A stretch of DNA of 64,000 nt from positions 1 through 64,000 of the forward strand of contig JAUHXC010000013.1 of the NCBI GenBank assembly GCA_030427205.1, in the 5' to 3' direction. The notes under the pieces were generated by a model. The model saw only the letters and a list, made by a program, of their open reading frames with translations. It was not told the DNA's origin and searched no databases. Below, in pieces: positions 25,970-33,971 of the stretch (its first letter is position 1; the number at the start of each line of letters is the position of its first letter). The position numbers were made by a program, and so were the translations under genes. Source of the stretch: a bacterium. GTDB lineage: Bacteria > Myxococcota_A > Bradymonadia > UBA7976 > UBA1532.

Positions 25970-25993
25970 CATCGCGCCCGCCCGATGCGTCGG

Positions 25994-27136
25994 TCATCGA
26001 CCGCCTTCGGGCGGCGGATCGCCCGTGGTCGGCCGCTCGGGCGACGCCGTGCCGATCCAGCCCTTGCGGCGGAAATAGAAGACGAGGCTGATGGCGACGA
26101 GCGCCATCAGCCCCAGCGCGAACGGGTAGCCCAGGCGCCAGCGCAGCTCGGGCATGTTCCACTGCGATATGCCGCCGTCGAAGTTCATGCCGTAGAGGCC
26201 GGCGATGAACCCGAGCGGGATGAAGACGGTCGACATGACCGTCAGCACCTTCATCACCTCGTTCATCCGGTGATTGACCAGCGCCATGTGGGCGTCCATC
26301 ACATGGGTCGCCGACTCGCGCAGCTGCTCGACCAGGTCGAGGATGGTCAACGCGTTGTCGGTGCAGTCCCGCAAGAACAAGCGGGTCTCGTCGCTGACCA
26401 CCCGCGGCTCGCGCTGCATCGCCTCGACGACGTCCTTGAGCGGCATCGACAGCCGGCGCAGCTTCGTCAGCGCCCGGCGGGCCTCCTGGACCGATCCCAC
26501 GATGGCCTCGGTGCTCGGCCCGAGCAGATCGTCGGCGAGGCGGTCGAGCCGCTCGCTGACCTCTTCGACCACCGGCATGTAGTGGTCGACGACGGAGTCG
26601 AGCAGCGCGTAGGCCAGATAGTCCGCGCCGCGCTCGCGGATGCGGCCCCGGGCGACGGTGAGCCGGGCGCGCACCGGCTCGAACTGCCCGTGGCGCTCGT
26701 CGCGCACCGAAATCACGAAGCCGGCGCCGACGAAGAGCGCGACCTGATGGGCCGCGAACAGGCTGTCGCCGTCCGCGCGCACCGCGCGCACCACCAGGAA
26801 GAGGTGATCGTCATAGGCCTCGAGCTTCGACCGCTGCCGACCGTCGGCGACGTCCTCCAGCGTCAGCGGGTGCAGGCCGAAGCGCTGTCCGAGCGCGTTG
26901 AGGGTCGAGACGTCGGGGGAGACGACGTCGATCCACGTCACGCCGGGCTGCGCGTGCAACTCGAAGGCCCGCTCGAGGCTGCCGACCTGCTCGTCGACGA
27001 GGTGCTCGCCGTCGTAGAGCATGACCCGCATCTCGACCGGCGACTCGTTGTGTGGGCGCTGTACGGTGCCGGGCGCCGCGCCGGGTTGGGGGCGAGGCCG
27101 GGCCGGGCGGCGGGGGCGTCGGAGCGGACGGGGCAT
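25994..27136 (-). CDS. corA: CorA family magnesium/divalent cation transporter
   Basis: 380 aa; ATG at 27136 with AGAGG 5 nt upstream (an upstream GTG at 27142 is also in frame). A basic Pro/Arg N-terminus precedes the alpha/beta funnel domain (WIDVVSPDVSTLNALGQRFGLHPLTLEDVAD, in segments). The long stalk helix and two C-terminal TM helices follow, the first ending with the signature YGMNFD (GMN), then a short loop and LGYPFALGLMALVAISLVFYF. CorA pentamers move Mg2+ (also Co2+/Ni2+) across the inner membrane. The unusually long Pro/Arg-rich N-terminus is unlike standard CorA. Located upstream of the PilZ gene in the same direction. Confidence 0.93.
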   Translation of the reverse strand: MPRPLRRPRRPARPRPQPGAAPGTVQRPHNESPVEMRVMLYDGEHLVDEQVGSLERAFELHAQPGVTWIDVVSPDVSTLNALGQRFGLHPLTLEDVADGRQRSKLEAYDDHLFLVVRAVRADGDSLFAAHQVALFVGAGFVISVRDERHGQFEPVRARLTVARGRIRERGADYLAYALLDSVVDHYMPVVEEVSERLDRLADDLLGPSTEAIVGSVQEARRALTKLRRLSMPLKDVVEAMQREPRVVSDETRLFLRDCTDNALTILDLVEQLRESATHVMDAHMALVNHRMNEVMKVLTVMSTVFIPLGFIAGLYGMNFDGGISQWNMPELRWRLGYPFALGLMALVAISLVFYFRRKGWIGTASPERPTTGDPPPEGGR

Positions 27137-27221
27137 GATCACCTCTGCGAGTGCTTCGCCGAAGAGATGATGCGGGCCCCCCGACCCGTTGCGTCAACCG
27201 GCGAACGGCCACGGATCGGGA

Positions 27222-27257
27222 TTTCATCTTATCTGGCAAATTTTCGTATGGATGAAA
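27222..27257. promoter_or_regulatory. Inverted repeat TTTCATC...GATGAAA between divergent genes
   Basis: A 7-bp inverted repeat, TTTCATC at 27222-27228 and GATGAAA at 27251-27257, frames an AT-rich core in an otherwise very GC-rich window. It is positioned in the divergent promoter region between corA and the small gene at 27321. It may be an operator and/or contain both promoters (TAAGAT reads on the minus strand inside it). Confidence 0.4.
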
Positions 27258-27320
27258 CCGTGTCCGCCTGATACGTTTGTGTCGCCCTGGAGTTTGGGGT
27301 ATCGAGCCGGGAGGCGAACC

Positions 27321-27602
27321 ATGAGTCGCTTCGACAATCCGCTGCCCATCCTCAGCGTCGACCTCGTCGAGGATCGCTTCCGCTTCACCTCGACCGTCAC
27401 CGCGGGCGCCGAGGCGCTGAGCCGCATGGAGGCCGCGCGGGCTCAGCTGCGCGGGCGTCGGGATCCCTTCGGGCGCATGGTCATGGAGCGCGCCCCCCAC
27501 GTCGCCGAGCAGGCGGGCCTGATCGGCAACCGGCGGATCCTGCTCGGCCGGCGTCGGGACCGCGGTTTGTATCGCGAGCCCATTCGCCTCACCATCCGCT
27601 GA
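27321..27602 (+). CDS. Small conserved-looking hypothetical protein
   Basis: 93 aa; ATG at 27321 with GGAGG 6 nt upstream, which favours it over an earlier start at 27189. Sequence is charged and Arg-rich (LRGRRDPFGRMVMERAP, RRILLGRRRDRGLYREPIRLTIR in parts), without signal peptide or membrane helix. No family recognised. It is divergent from corA, and an AT-rich inverted repeat lies between. Confidence 0.55.
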   Translation: MSRFDNPLPILSVDLVEDRFRFTSTVTAGAEALSRMEAARAQLRGRRDPFGRMVMERAPHVAEQAGLIGNRRILLGRRRDRGLYREPIRLTIR

Positions 27603-27679
27603 GCCGCCCCGCCGCGCGGCACGGCGCGCCGCCGACCCCCCAACCTGCCGTTCTCCACGGTTTCTGCTTCGTTCTCCGC

Positions 27680-27685
27680 TACAGT
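27680..27685 (+). promoter_or_regulatory. Candidate -10 box, leaderless lipoprotein gene
   Basis: TACAGT at 27680-27685 ends 7 nt before the ATG at 27693. No Shine-Dalgarno sequence is present between them. Confidence 0.4.
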
Positions 27686-27692
27686 GCGGGTC

Positions 27693-28973
27693 ATGGATCG
27701 TTCGCCGACGTCAACCCTGCTGATCGCGCTGCTGGCGCTGTGTTCGGCCGCCACGGGCTGTGAAGAGCTGCCGCCGGGCGCCGCCGACGCGCGGATCTGG
27801 ATCACCCTCGACGGGGCCGGCGCCGACGGCGCGAACCTGCCCGACGACCCGCGGGACGCCGCGCTCGACGGCATGCCGAGCGATCTCGCGCCTCTGCCCG
27901 ATCTCGCGCCGCTGCCCGACCTCGCGCCGCCCCCGCCGATCTGTGCCCGGGGCGATACAGATGGCGACGGCTGGGGGACCGACCCCGGCTGCCCGACCCC
28001 CGATTGCGACGAGAGCAACCGGGCGATCCACCCGGGCGCGGTCGAGGCGTGTAATGGCCTGGACGAAGACTGCGACGAGACGATCGATGAGGGCCTCGCC
28101 ACGGCCGTCTGCGGACGGGGCGCGTGCCGGCGCGAGAGCGCGAATTGTATCGCTGGGCGTCCGCAACGCTGTGAGCCCGGCGCACCGGCGGACGAGCAGT
28201 GCAACGACATCGACGACGACTGCGACGGGGCCATCGACGAGGCGGCGCCGACCGCGGCCTGCGGTCAGGGCGCGTGCCGCCGGGTCGCGGCGTGTATCGA
28301 CGGTGTCGAGCAGGCCTGCGTCGCGGCCGATCCGGGGGAAGAGGTCTGCAACCGGGCCGATGACGACTGCGATGGCCGGACCGACGAGGGCTTCCTGGCG
28401 GCCGTCTCGGTCACCGCCTACAGCACGCTGGTCGGCCACCACCCGGTCTGCGACGGCGTCGGCGAGCGGATCGGACCCAACTGCAACGCGGCGATCAACC
28501 GCTTCTGCGGCGCTCAGGGCTGCGCGGTGACCGGCTTCGGTCCGGTGGAGAACTCCGGCGATACATCGGTTGTGACCTGCCTCGCGGCGGTGGAGACCCA
28601 CGTCGTGCCCTTCGCCGAGCTGGCGGCGCGCCACGACGTCTGCGATGGCACCCGCGAGCGCATCGGGCCCAACTGCAACGCGGCGATCAACCGCTGGTGT
28701 CAGGCCCGCGGGCTGGTGGGCGGCTTCGGACCGCGGGAGAGCGGGGCCGATGCGGTGCACGTCGCGTGCGTCGGCGCCGGGGCCGAGATGCGCGGCACCA
28801 CCTACGCCGCGCTGTCGGGCCACCACGGGCCATGCGACGGCGCCTGGCAGCGCATCGGGCCCGACTGCAACGCGGCGATCCATCGCTGGTGTCGGGCGCA
28901 GGGCTTCGAGAGCGGATTCGGGCCGGTGGAGAACTCGGGCAACGACGCGGCGGTGGTCTGCGTGGGTCGCTGA
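27693..28973 (+). CDS. MopE-motif lipoprotein with three tandem Cys/Asn repeats
   Basis: 426 aa; ATG at 27693 gives a lipobox CSAATGC. MopE-type calcium-like motifs follow: DGDGWGTDPGCP, CNGLDEDCDETIDE, CNDIDDDCDGAIDE, CNRADDDCDGRTDE. From about residue 242 to the end there are three copies, about 63 aa apart, of a module starting with an aromatic/His turn and CDG. Each continues R-I-G-P-N-C-N-A-A-I-N-R-W-C and ends GFGP.E..-Val-Cys. Each copy has four to five Cys, so disulfide-stabilised extracellular modules are likely, perhaps binding carbohydrate or protein. Function unknown. No RBS; see the -10 box at 27680. Confidence 0.7.
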   Translation: MDRSPTSTLLIALLALCSAATGCEELPPGAADARIWITLDGAGADGANLPDDPRDAALDGMPSDLAPLPDLAPLPDLAPPPPICARGDTDGDGWGTDPGCPTPDCDESNRAIHPGAVEACNGLDEDCDETIDEGLATAVCGRGACRRESANCIAGRPQRCEPGAPADEQCNDIDDDCDGAIDEAAPTAACGQGACRRVAACIDGVEQACVAADPGEEVCNRADDDCDGRTDEGFLAAVSVTAYSTLVGHHPVCDGVGERIGPNCNAAINRFCGAQGCAVTGFGPVENSGDTSVVTCLAAVETHVVPFAELAARHDVCDGTRERIGPNCNAAINRWCQARGLVGGFGPRESGADAVHVACVGAGAEMRGTTYAALSGHHGPCDGAWQRIGPDCNAAIHRWCRAQGFESGFGPVENSGNDAAVVCVGR

Positions 28974-28986
28974 TCGGACGCGAAGC

Positions 28987-30348
28987 TCAGGCGAAGAGCT
29001 CACCCAGATCGTCGACGACCCGGCCCTCGGCGTGACCGAAGGACGGCACCGCCAGGCCCGCGCCGCGCAGCGCGGTCAGCCCGGCGAGGCTGGCGTTGGC
29101 CCGGTTGGTGCGCACGTGGTAGTCGCCGCGCAGCCGCCCGTTGCCGCGCCCGGCGATGAGCACCGGGAACTCGTCGTTGGTGTGGGTATTGCCTTCGCTC
29201 AGCTCGGTCGTGCACAGGATCGCGCAGCGATCGAGCAGGTTGCCGTCGCCCTCGGGTGTATCGGCGAGGGTGCGCAAGAAGGCGGCGAGCTGGGCCATGA
29301 TGAAGGTCACCGCCGCGTGCACGATGGGCTGGGGGTTGGGCTCGTCGTGGCAGATCTGGTGCAGGCTGTTGCGCGCGCCCGCCGGCCAGACGACGACCCC
29401 CGAGCCGGCCGACGAGAACATCACCGAGAACGCCCGGGTGAAGTCGCAGGCCAGCGCGTAGGCCATCAGCCGGCTCTGCGCGGCGTTCTTCTCGGCGATC
29501 TGCTCGCGGCCTTCGATGTCGGGGTAGTCCCCCGGCCGATCGGGCACCCGGCACTCGGCCGGCGCGGCCGCCAGACGGCGCTCGATGGCCCGCACGCTCT
29601 CGAAGTGGCGCTCGAGTCGCCGGGCATCGCGAGCGCCCACGCTCTGCTGCAGCCCGCGGATGCGGCCGGTGACCGCGTCGAGCACGCTGCGCCGCGCCAG
29701 ATCGAGCTGCGGGCCGCCGGGGCCCTGACCGAAGAGGCGATCGTACATGCGCCGCGGCGAGTACTCCGACGGGTTCACGTCGTTGGGCCCGTTGTGGCTC
29801 AGGTGCTGGAAGGTCGTGCCCTCGTCGGTCCCCCGAAAGCGACACACCGCCGCCTCCAGCGAGCGATACGGGCGATCGGCGCCGCCGGGCTGCTGCTCGG
29901 CGATCAGACCGGCGGCGAGCTGATCGATCGACGGGTGGGCGAAGGTCGAGACGATGGTATCGCGGGTGACGCCGACCTGGTGATAGCGGGCCCCGGTCAG
30001 GATGCCGGTCATGCCCGAGTGATGCGGGTGGTGGGCGGTCTTGATCTCGAGGCCGCTCACCACTGACAGCCAGGGCCGCAGCCCGGCGTCGACCAGCGGC
30101 GCGAGCTCCTCCCGCGGCTGCCAGCCGGCGCCGAGCCCGTCGGGGATCCAGTGGGCGCGGCGGATGCCGTTGCCCCAGAACCACAGGCCGAAGCGGGTGG
30201 GCAGCGGCGCGCCCTGCGCGAGCGCCGCGCCGTTGCCGTCGAGCATCGCGTCGAGCACGGGCAGCCCGACGGTCGCCGCCACGCCGCCCACCATGCCCCT
30301 GAGAATCGTGCGCCGGGACATGCCCTTGCGCGGGATCACGATGGCCAT
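28987..30348 (-). CDS. Tat-exported DUF1552 protein
   Basis: 453 aa. Start 30348 overlaps the upstream stop by 1 nt (TGATG), so it is coupled to the DUF1592 gene. Twin-arginine signal SRRTILRG followed by a hydrophobic run (about 10-35). The body matches DUF1552: GLWFWGNGIRRAHWIPD, VVSGLEIKTAHHPHHSGMTGILTG in segments, and a C-terminal CTTELSEGNTHTNDEFPVLIAG-type stretch. The family belongs to the alkaline-phosphatase/sulfatase-like DUF1501 group and is found almost always beside DUF1592/1588/1585 proteins in planctomycetes and myxobacteria. Activity unknown; Tat export suggests a folded, possibly metal-containing enzyme. Confidence 0.85.
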   Translation of the reverse strand: MAIVIPRKGMSRRTILRGMVGGVAATVGLPVLDAMLDGNGAALAQGAPLPTRFGLWFWGNGIRRAHWIPDGLGAGWQPREELAPLVDAGLRPWLSVVSGLEIKTAHHPHHSGMTGILTGARYHQVGVTRDTIVSTFAHPSIDQLAAGLIAEQQPGGADRPYRSLEAAVCRFRGTDEGTTFQHLSHNGPNDVNPSEYSPRRMYDRLFGQGPGGPQLDLARRSVLDAVTGRIRGLQQSVGARDARRLERHFESVRAIERRLAAAPAECRVPDRPGDYPDIEGREQIAEKNAAQSRLMAYALACDFTRAFSVMFSSAGSGVVVWPAGARNSLHQICHDEPNPQPIVHAAVTFIMAQLAAFLRTLADTPEGDGNLLDRCAILCTTELSEGNTHTNDEFPVLIAGRGNGRLRGDYHVRTNRANASLAGLTALRGAGLAVPSFGHAEGRVVDDLGELFA

Positions 30349-32177
30349 CAGCCGTCCTCCCCGGGCATCTCGGCCCCTTGCCCCGGCGCGCCATCGTCCG
30401 GTGGCCCCGCGAGGCGGAACGCGTCGTCGAGGGCCAGCGCGCGCACGAGGGCTCGCACCCGGTGTCCGTCGGTGGCGAAGCGCTGACCGAGCAGGCGTAC
30501 CGCGCGCTCTTCGGCCCGGCTCTCGAGGTGCCCCGTACCGTGACGGAAGAGCTGGCGCGCCACGCACGCGCCGAAGTCGGGCCGCTGCGCCAACAATCGA
30601 CCCAGGTCCCGCGGCCCCTCGAACGCCTCGCCGTCGAGCGCGCTGCTGGCGTCGATCGGCAGGCCGTGCTCGGTGGTCCGATAGGCGCCGATCGCGTCGA
30701 AGTGTTCGAGCCCGAGGCCGATGGGATCCATATGGCGATGGCACGCGGCGCACGTCGGGTCGTCGCGGTGCTGCTCGAGCTTCTGCCGCGTCGTCAGCGG
30801 ACCGTCGGCCTCGTCGATGCCGTCGAGCGAGGTGGCCACGCCCGGCGGCGGCGGCGGGATGTCGAAGCACATGATCTTGTTCTGCACGTACTTGCCGCGG
30901 TGGGTCGGCGACGAGACGGTGCGATGGGCGTTGAGCGCGAGGATGCCCGCCATGCCGAAGAGCCCGCCGCGGGGGCTGTCGGCGGGCAGCTCGATCTCGG
31001 TCGGGCCCTCGACCGCCGGCAGCTGGTAGAGCGCCGCCAGCTCGCCGTCGACCCGCGTGGTCCGGGTCGTCAGCAGGCGCCGCAGATCGGCGTCCTGCTC
31101 GAAGACCAGCCGCTCGATCGCCGCCTCGACTTCGGCCCGCATGGCCGGTCCGAGGGTCTCGGTCATCTGGGGGAAGACCTCCGGGTCCTTCTCCAGCCGG
31201 TCGAGCCCGCCCAGGCCGAGGTACTCGGCGAAGAACCCGCCGATGCCCGCCCGGGCCCGATCGTCGGCGAGCAGGCGATCGACCTCCGCGGCGAGGCCCG
31301 CGTCGTCGGTGAGCCGACCGTCCGCCGCCGCGTCGAGCAGCGCATCGTCGGGGATCGTATTCCAGATGAGGAACGACAGGCGGCTGGCCATCTCGAAGTC
31401 GGTATAGCGCCGCCCCTCGGCGGTGTCTTCGCCGCGCTCGACGCGGAAGAGGAAGTCGGGGCTCTGCAAGAGCGCCGAGACCGCGAAGCCCAGCCCGCGC
31501 CACGGATCGTTGAAGCGATCGCCCAGATCGACGGCGATCCCGTCGAGCAGGGCCACCTCGTCGGGCGCGAGCGGTCGCCGCCAGGCGCGGCGGCCGAAGG
31601 TGCTCCAGAAGCCCGCCCGGCAGGCGCCGTCGGCCGGCGCGCAGTCGAGCAGGGCCGCCCGGCGGTTGGCGTCGCCGAAGACCTGATCGACGACCGCCTG
31701 CGCCGCCGCCTCGTATTGCTCGGCGGCCAGCGCCGAGATGGTCAGCTCGGCGGCGCCGACCGAGGCGAAGCCGTGCAGCGGGGTATCGTCCTCCAGCGGC
31801 GGCAGCGTGATGCCCGGCCCGAAGAGCGCGGTGATGGCGTTGCGGTATTGGGCGGCCGTCAGCCGATGCAGGGTGGGCGCGGCCGGCGCGAACGCGGGCA
31901 GGCCGGCGAGCGGATCCATGGGATCGGGCTCTGCGTCGGGGTCGGGCTCTGCTTCGGGATCGGGCTCTGCGTCGGGATCGGGCTCCGCGTCGGGCTCGGG
32001 CGACGGCGTATCCGCCGGATTCTCCGCGGGCTGCCCGGTCACCCCGCCCGCCCCGCCGTCACTGCCCGGCGGCGGCGGCACGTAGCCGGCGCTCATCTCG
32101 CCGGTGCAGCCGGCGCCGATGAGCGCGGCCAGAGCGATGAGGCGCGGCAGCCTCTCGATTCGCAGGGTCGATGTCAC
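30348..32177 (-). CDS. DUF1592/1588/1585/1595 lipoprotein with CxxCH haem-like motif
   Basis: 609 aa; GTG start at 32177 with GGAGG 5 nt upstream, giving lipobox ALIGAGC. A DPDAEPDPEAEP linker follows. Domains in order as in this planctomycete-type family: DUF1587/1595-like region (LHRLTAAQYRNAITALFGPG), DUF1592 (about 230-370, RYTDFEMASRLSFLIWNTIPDD), DUF1588 (about 390-490) containing CAACHRHMDPIGLGLEHFD (CxxCH near residues 474-478), and DUF1585 at the C-terminus (RALVRALALDDAFRL). Family members are thought to be periplasmic, possibly haem-binding, oxidative enzymes. Forms an operon with the DUF1552 gene. TATCAT on the minus strand at about 32201 may be its -10 box. Confidence 0.85.
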   Translation of the reverse strand: MTSTLRIERLPRLIALAALIGAGCTGEMSAGYVPPPPGSDGGAGGVTGQPAENPADTPSPEPDAEPDPDAEPDPEAEPDPDAEPDPMDPLAGLPAFAPAAPTLHRLTAAQYRNAITALFGPGITLPPLEDDTPLHGFASVGAAELTISALAAEQYEAAAQAVVDQVFGDANRRAALLDCAPADGACRAGFWSTFGRRAWRRPLAPDEVALLDGIAVDLGDRFNDPWRGLGFAVSALLQSPDFLFRVERGEDTAEGRRYTDFEMASRLSFLIWNTIPDDALLDAAADGRLTDDAGLAAEVDRLLADDRARAGIGGFFAEYLGLGGLDRLEKDPEVFPQMTETLGPAMRAEVEAAIERLVFEQDADLRRLLTTRTTRVDGELAALYQLPAVEGPTEIELPADSPRGGLFGMAGILALNAHRTVSSPTHRGKYVQNKIMCFDIPPPPPGVATSLDGIDEADGPLTTRQKLEQHRDDPTCAACHRHMDPIGLGLEHFDAIGAYRTTEHGLPIDASSALDGEAFEGPRDLGRLLAQRPDFGACVARQLFRHGTGHLESRAEERAVRLLGQRFATDGHRVRALVRALALDDAFRLAGPPDDGAPGQGAEMPGEDG

Positions 32178-32243
32178 CAGATCCTCCCGATGCGCGCCCG
32201 CATGATAGCGAAAACCGGGCTTCGGCACGCCCCACATGGAGAT

Positions 32244-33971
32244 TCAACGATCGATGGTGCGCACCACCCGGATGCCCAGGACCCACGTCCGATAGTCGGG
32301 CTTGGGCCGGTAGCGATTGGCCGCTCGGCAGAAGCGGGCTTCGCGGAACCAGCCGCAGCCCTTGGTCACCATGCGCCGGCCGGGCGGGACCACCGGGTCG
32401 ACCGCCGGCGCCGACGACAGCTCGCCGTGGCCGTCGTGGGTCCACTCCCAGACGTTGCCCAGCATGTCGTACAGGCCCCACGGGTTGGGTCGCTTCGAGG
32501 CCACGGGGTGGGTACCGCAGCCGCTGGCGTCGACACCCGGCGGGCGGCCGGTCCAATCGCCGCAGTCGATCCCGCCGACGGGCACGCCCGAGTTGCCGCT
32601 GTACCACGCGATGTCTTCGAGCACCGGTGCGTCCCGCTCGCCGCGCAGGGTCATCGGCCCGGCGTAGGTCGCCGTGCGGGTCCCGGCGCGGGCCGCGTGC
32701 TCCCACTCCGCCTCGGTCGGCAGGCGATAGCCGGCGCAATCCAGGCCCTCGAAGGTGACCTGCGCGCAGGTGAAGGCCCGATCGCCGGGCACGCCCGCGC
32801 AGTCGCGCATGACATAGCACGCCGGCAGACCCTCGACCGCCGACAGGGCGTTGGCGTAGGCCACCGCGTCGTACCAGCTCACCTGCTCGATGGGGTGAAG
32901 GGGTCCGCCGCCGAGCAGACCATGGAACTGCGCCGGGCGATTGCCCATCAGCGCGATCCACTGCGCCTGGGTGACCTCGGTGCGGCCCATCCAGTACGGG
33001 CGGGTGAGCGTCACGTCGCGCAAGGTCTCGTCGGGCTGGCGCCCGGGCTCGTCGGGCGGGCTGCCCAGGCGAGACGTGCCCGCCGGTATGGGCACCAGCG
33101 CCGGCCGGTGGGCGGTGGCCGGCTGCCCGGCACGGGGCGCCGGGGCCGTCCGCTCGGGCTGGTCGTGACGGGACTCGGTGGCGACCGGCTGCGGCTCGGG
33201 TGGTCTCTCGGGCGGGGCCGTTTGCAGCAGCGCGACGCCGATGACCACTACCGCCGCCAAGCCCAATGCCCAGATCAGCGGGCGCCCGGGGCGCGGCGGG
33301 ACGGCGTCGTGCACCGCCGGCAGCTCGGGCGCGATGTCGCCCGGTATCGCCCGCGTCGACGGCGCGCTGCCCTCCGCCGGCTCGATCTCTGCCGGCTCAG
33401 CTCCGGCCTCGCGGGCCTGGGCCTGGAGCGGGGGACCGATCCGCACCCCCGCGGCGGCGATCGGACCCACCGGCTCGGCCGCGAGCGCGTCCCGCGCGTC
33501 GTGCAGCGGGTCGAGCCAGCGCGCTTCGGCATCGAGCGCCGCGGCGTCGTCCAGTGCCAGCTCGTCGATCAAGCCGGCCATGGTCTCGAGGGCGTGGGCT
33601 ACCCAGGGCCCGTCGGCGGCCGTCAGATCGGGCAATGCGCCGCGCAGCAACCCCGCCGCCCGCGGATCGGCGCCGCGCTCGGCGGCGGGCGACGCGGCGA
33701 CGAACGGGGCCAGCAGCGCCGCCGCGCGGGGGCCGAGCGCGGCGGTCGCCGGGCGCTGTGCGGGCGGCATCAGCGCTAGCGCGTCCTCGGCCAGACCCTC
33801 CAACAGATCGAGCGCGCCGTCCGGATCCGCCGGGGCCCACGCGTCGAGCGTATCCAGGGCGGCCAGGACCGCGCGCAGCAGGGCTTCGTCGTTCGCCAAC
33901 TCGGCCGGGGACGGGGCCGGGGCGCCGGCCAGCCAGCGGCTGATGCGCCGCTCGGGGGTATCGTGGCTCAT
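32244..33971 (-). CDS. Membrane-anchored FGE/SUMF1-domain protein
   Basis: 575 aa; ATG overlaps the stop of the upstream gene (ATGA 33968-33971). The N-terminal about 235 aa is Ala/Pro/Asp-rich and helical, then one TM helix (about 238-256, PLIWALGLAAVVVIGVALL) and a Pro-rich linker. A formylglycine-generating-enzyme-type domain follows (about 300-575): LVPIPAGTSRLGS, MGRTEVTQAQWIALMGNRP, WYDAVAYANALS, YRLPTEAEWEHAARAG, GNVWEWT, and a final GIRVVRT. Such domains oxidise a sulfatase Cys, or serve as binding modules in bacterial signalling and lectin-like proteins. The active-site Cys pair of true FGE is not obvious near the C-terminus, so a non-enzymatic role is plausible. Confidence 0.8.
   Translation of the reverse strand: MSHDTPERRISRWLAGAPAPSPAELANDEALLRAVLAALDTLDAWAPADPDGALDLLEGLAEDALALMPPAQRPATAALGPRAAALLAPFVAASPAAERGADPRAAGLLRGALPDLTAADGPWVAHALETMAGLIDELALDDAAALDAEARWLDPLHDARDALAAEPVGPIAAAGVRIGPPLQAQAREAGAEPAEIEPAEGSAPSTRAIPGDIAPELPAVHDAVPPRPGRPLIWALGLAAVVVIGVALLQTAPPERPPEPQPVATESRHDQPERTAPAPRAGQPATAHRPALVPIPAGTSRLGSPPDEPGRQPDETLRDVTLTRPYWMGRTEVTQAQWIALMGNRPAQFHGLLGGGPLHPIEQVSWYDAVAYANALSAVEGLPACYVMRDCAGVPGDRAFTCAQVTFEGLDCAGYRLPTEAEWEHAARAGTRTATYAGPMTLRGERDAPVLEDIAWYSGNSGVPVGGIDCGDWTGRPPGVDASGCGTHPVASKRPNPWGLYDMLGNVWEWTHDGHGELSSAPAVDPVVPPGRRMVTKGCGWFREARFCRAANRYRPKPDYRTWVLGIRVVRTIDR

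Noticed and set aside
30378..33779. 1133-codon plus-strand open frame across the DUF1592 and FGE genes
   Set aside because: It spans two unrelated genes on the other strand and shows only compositional Arg/Val/Gly bias; a high-GC artefact.
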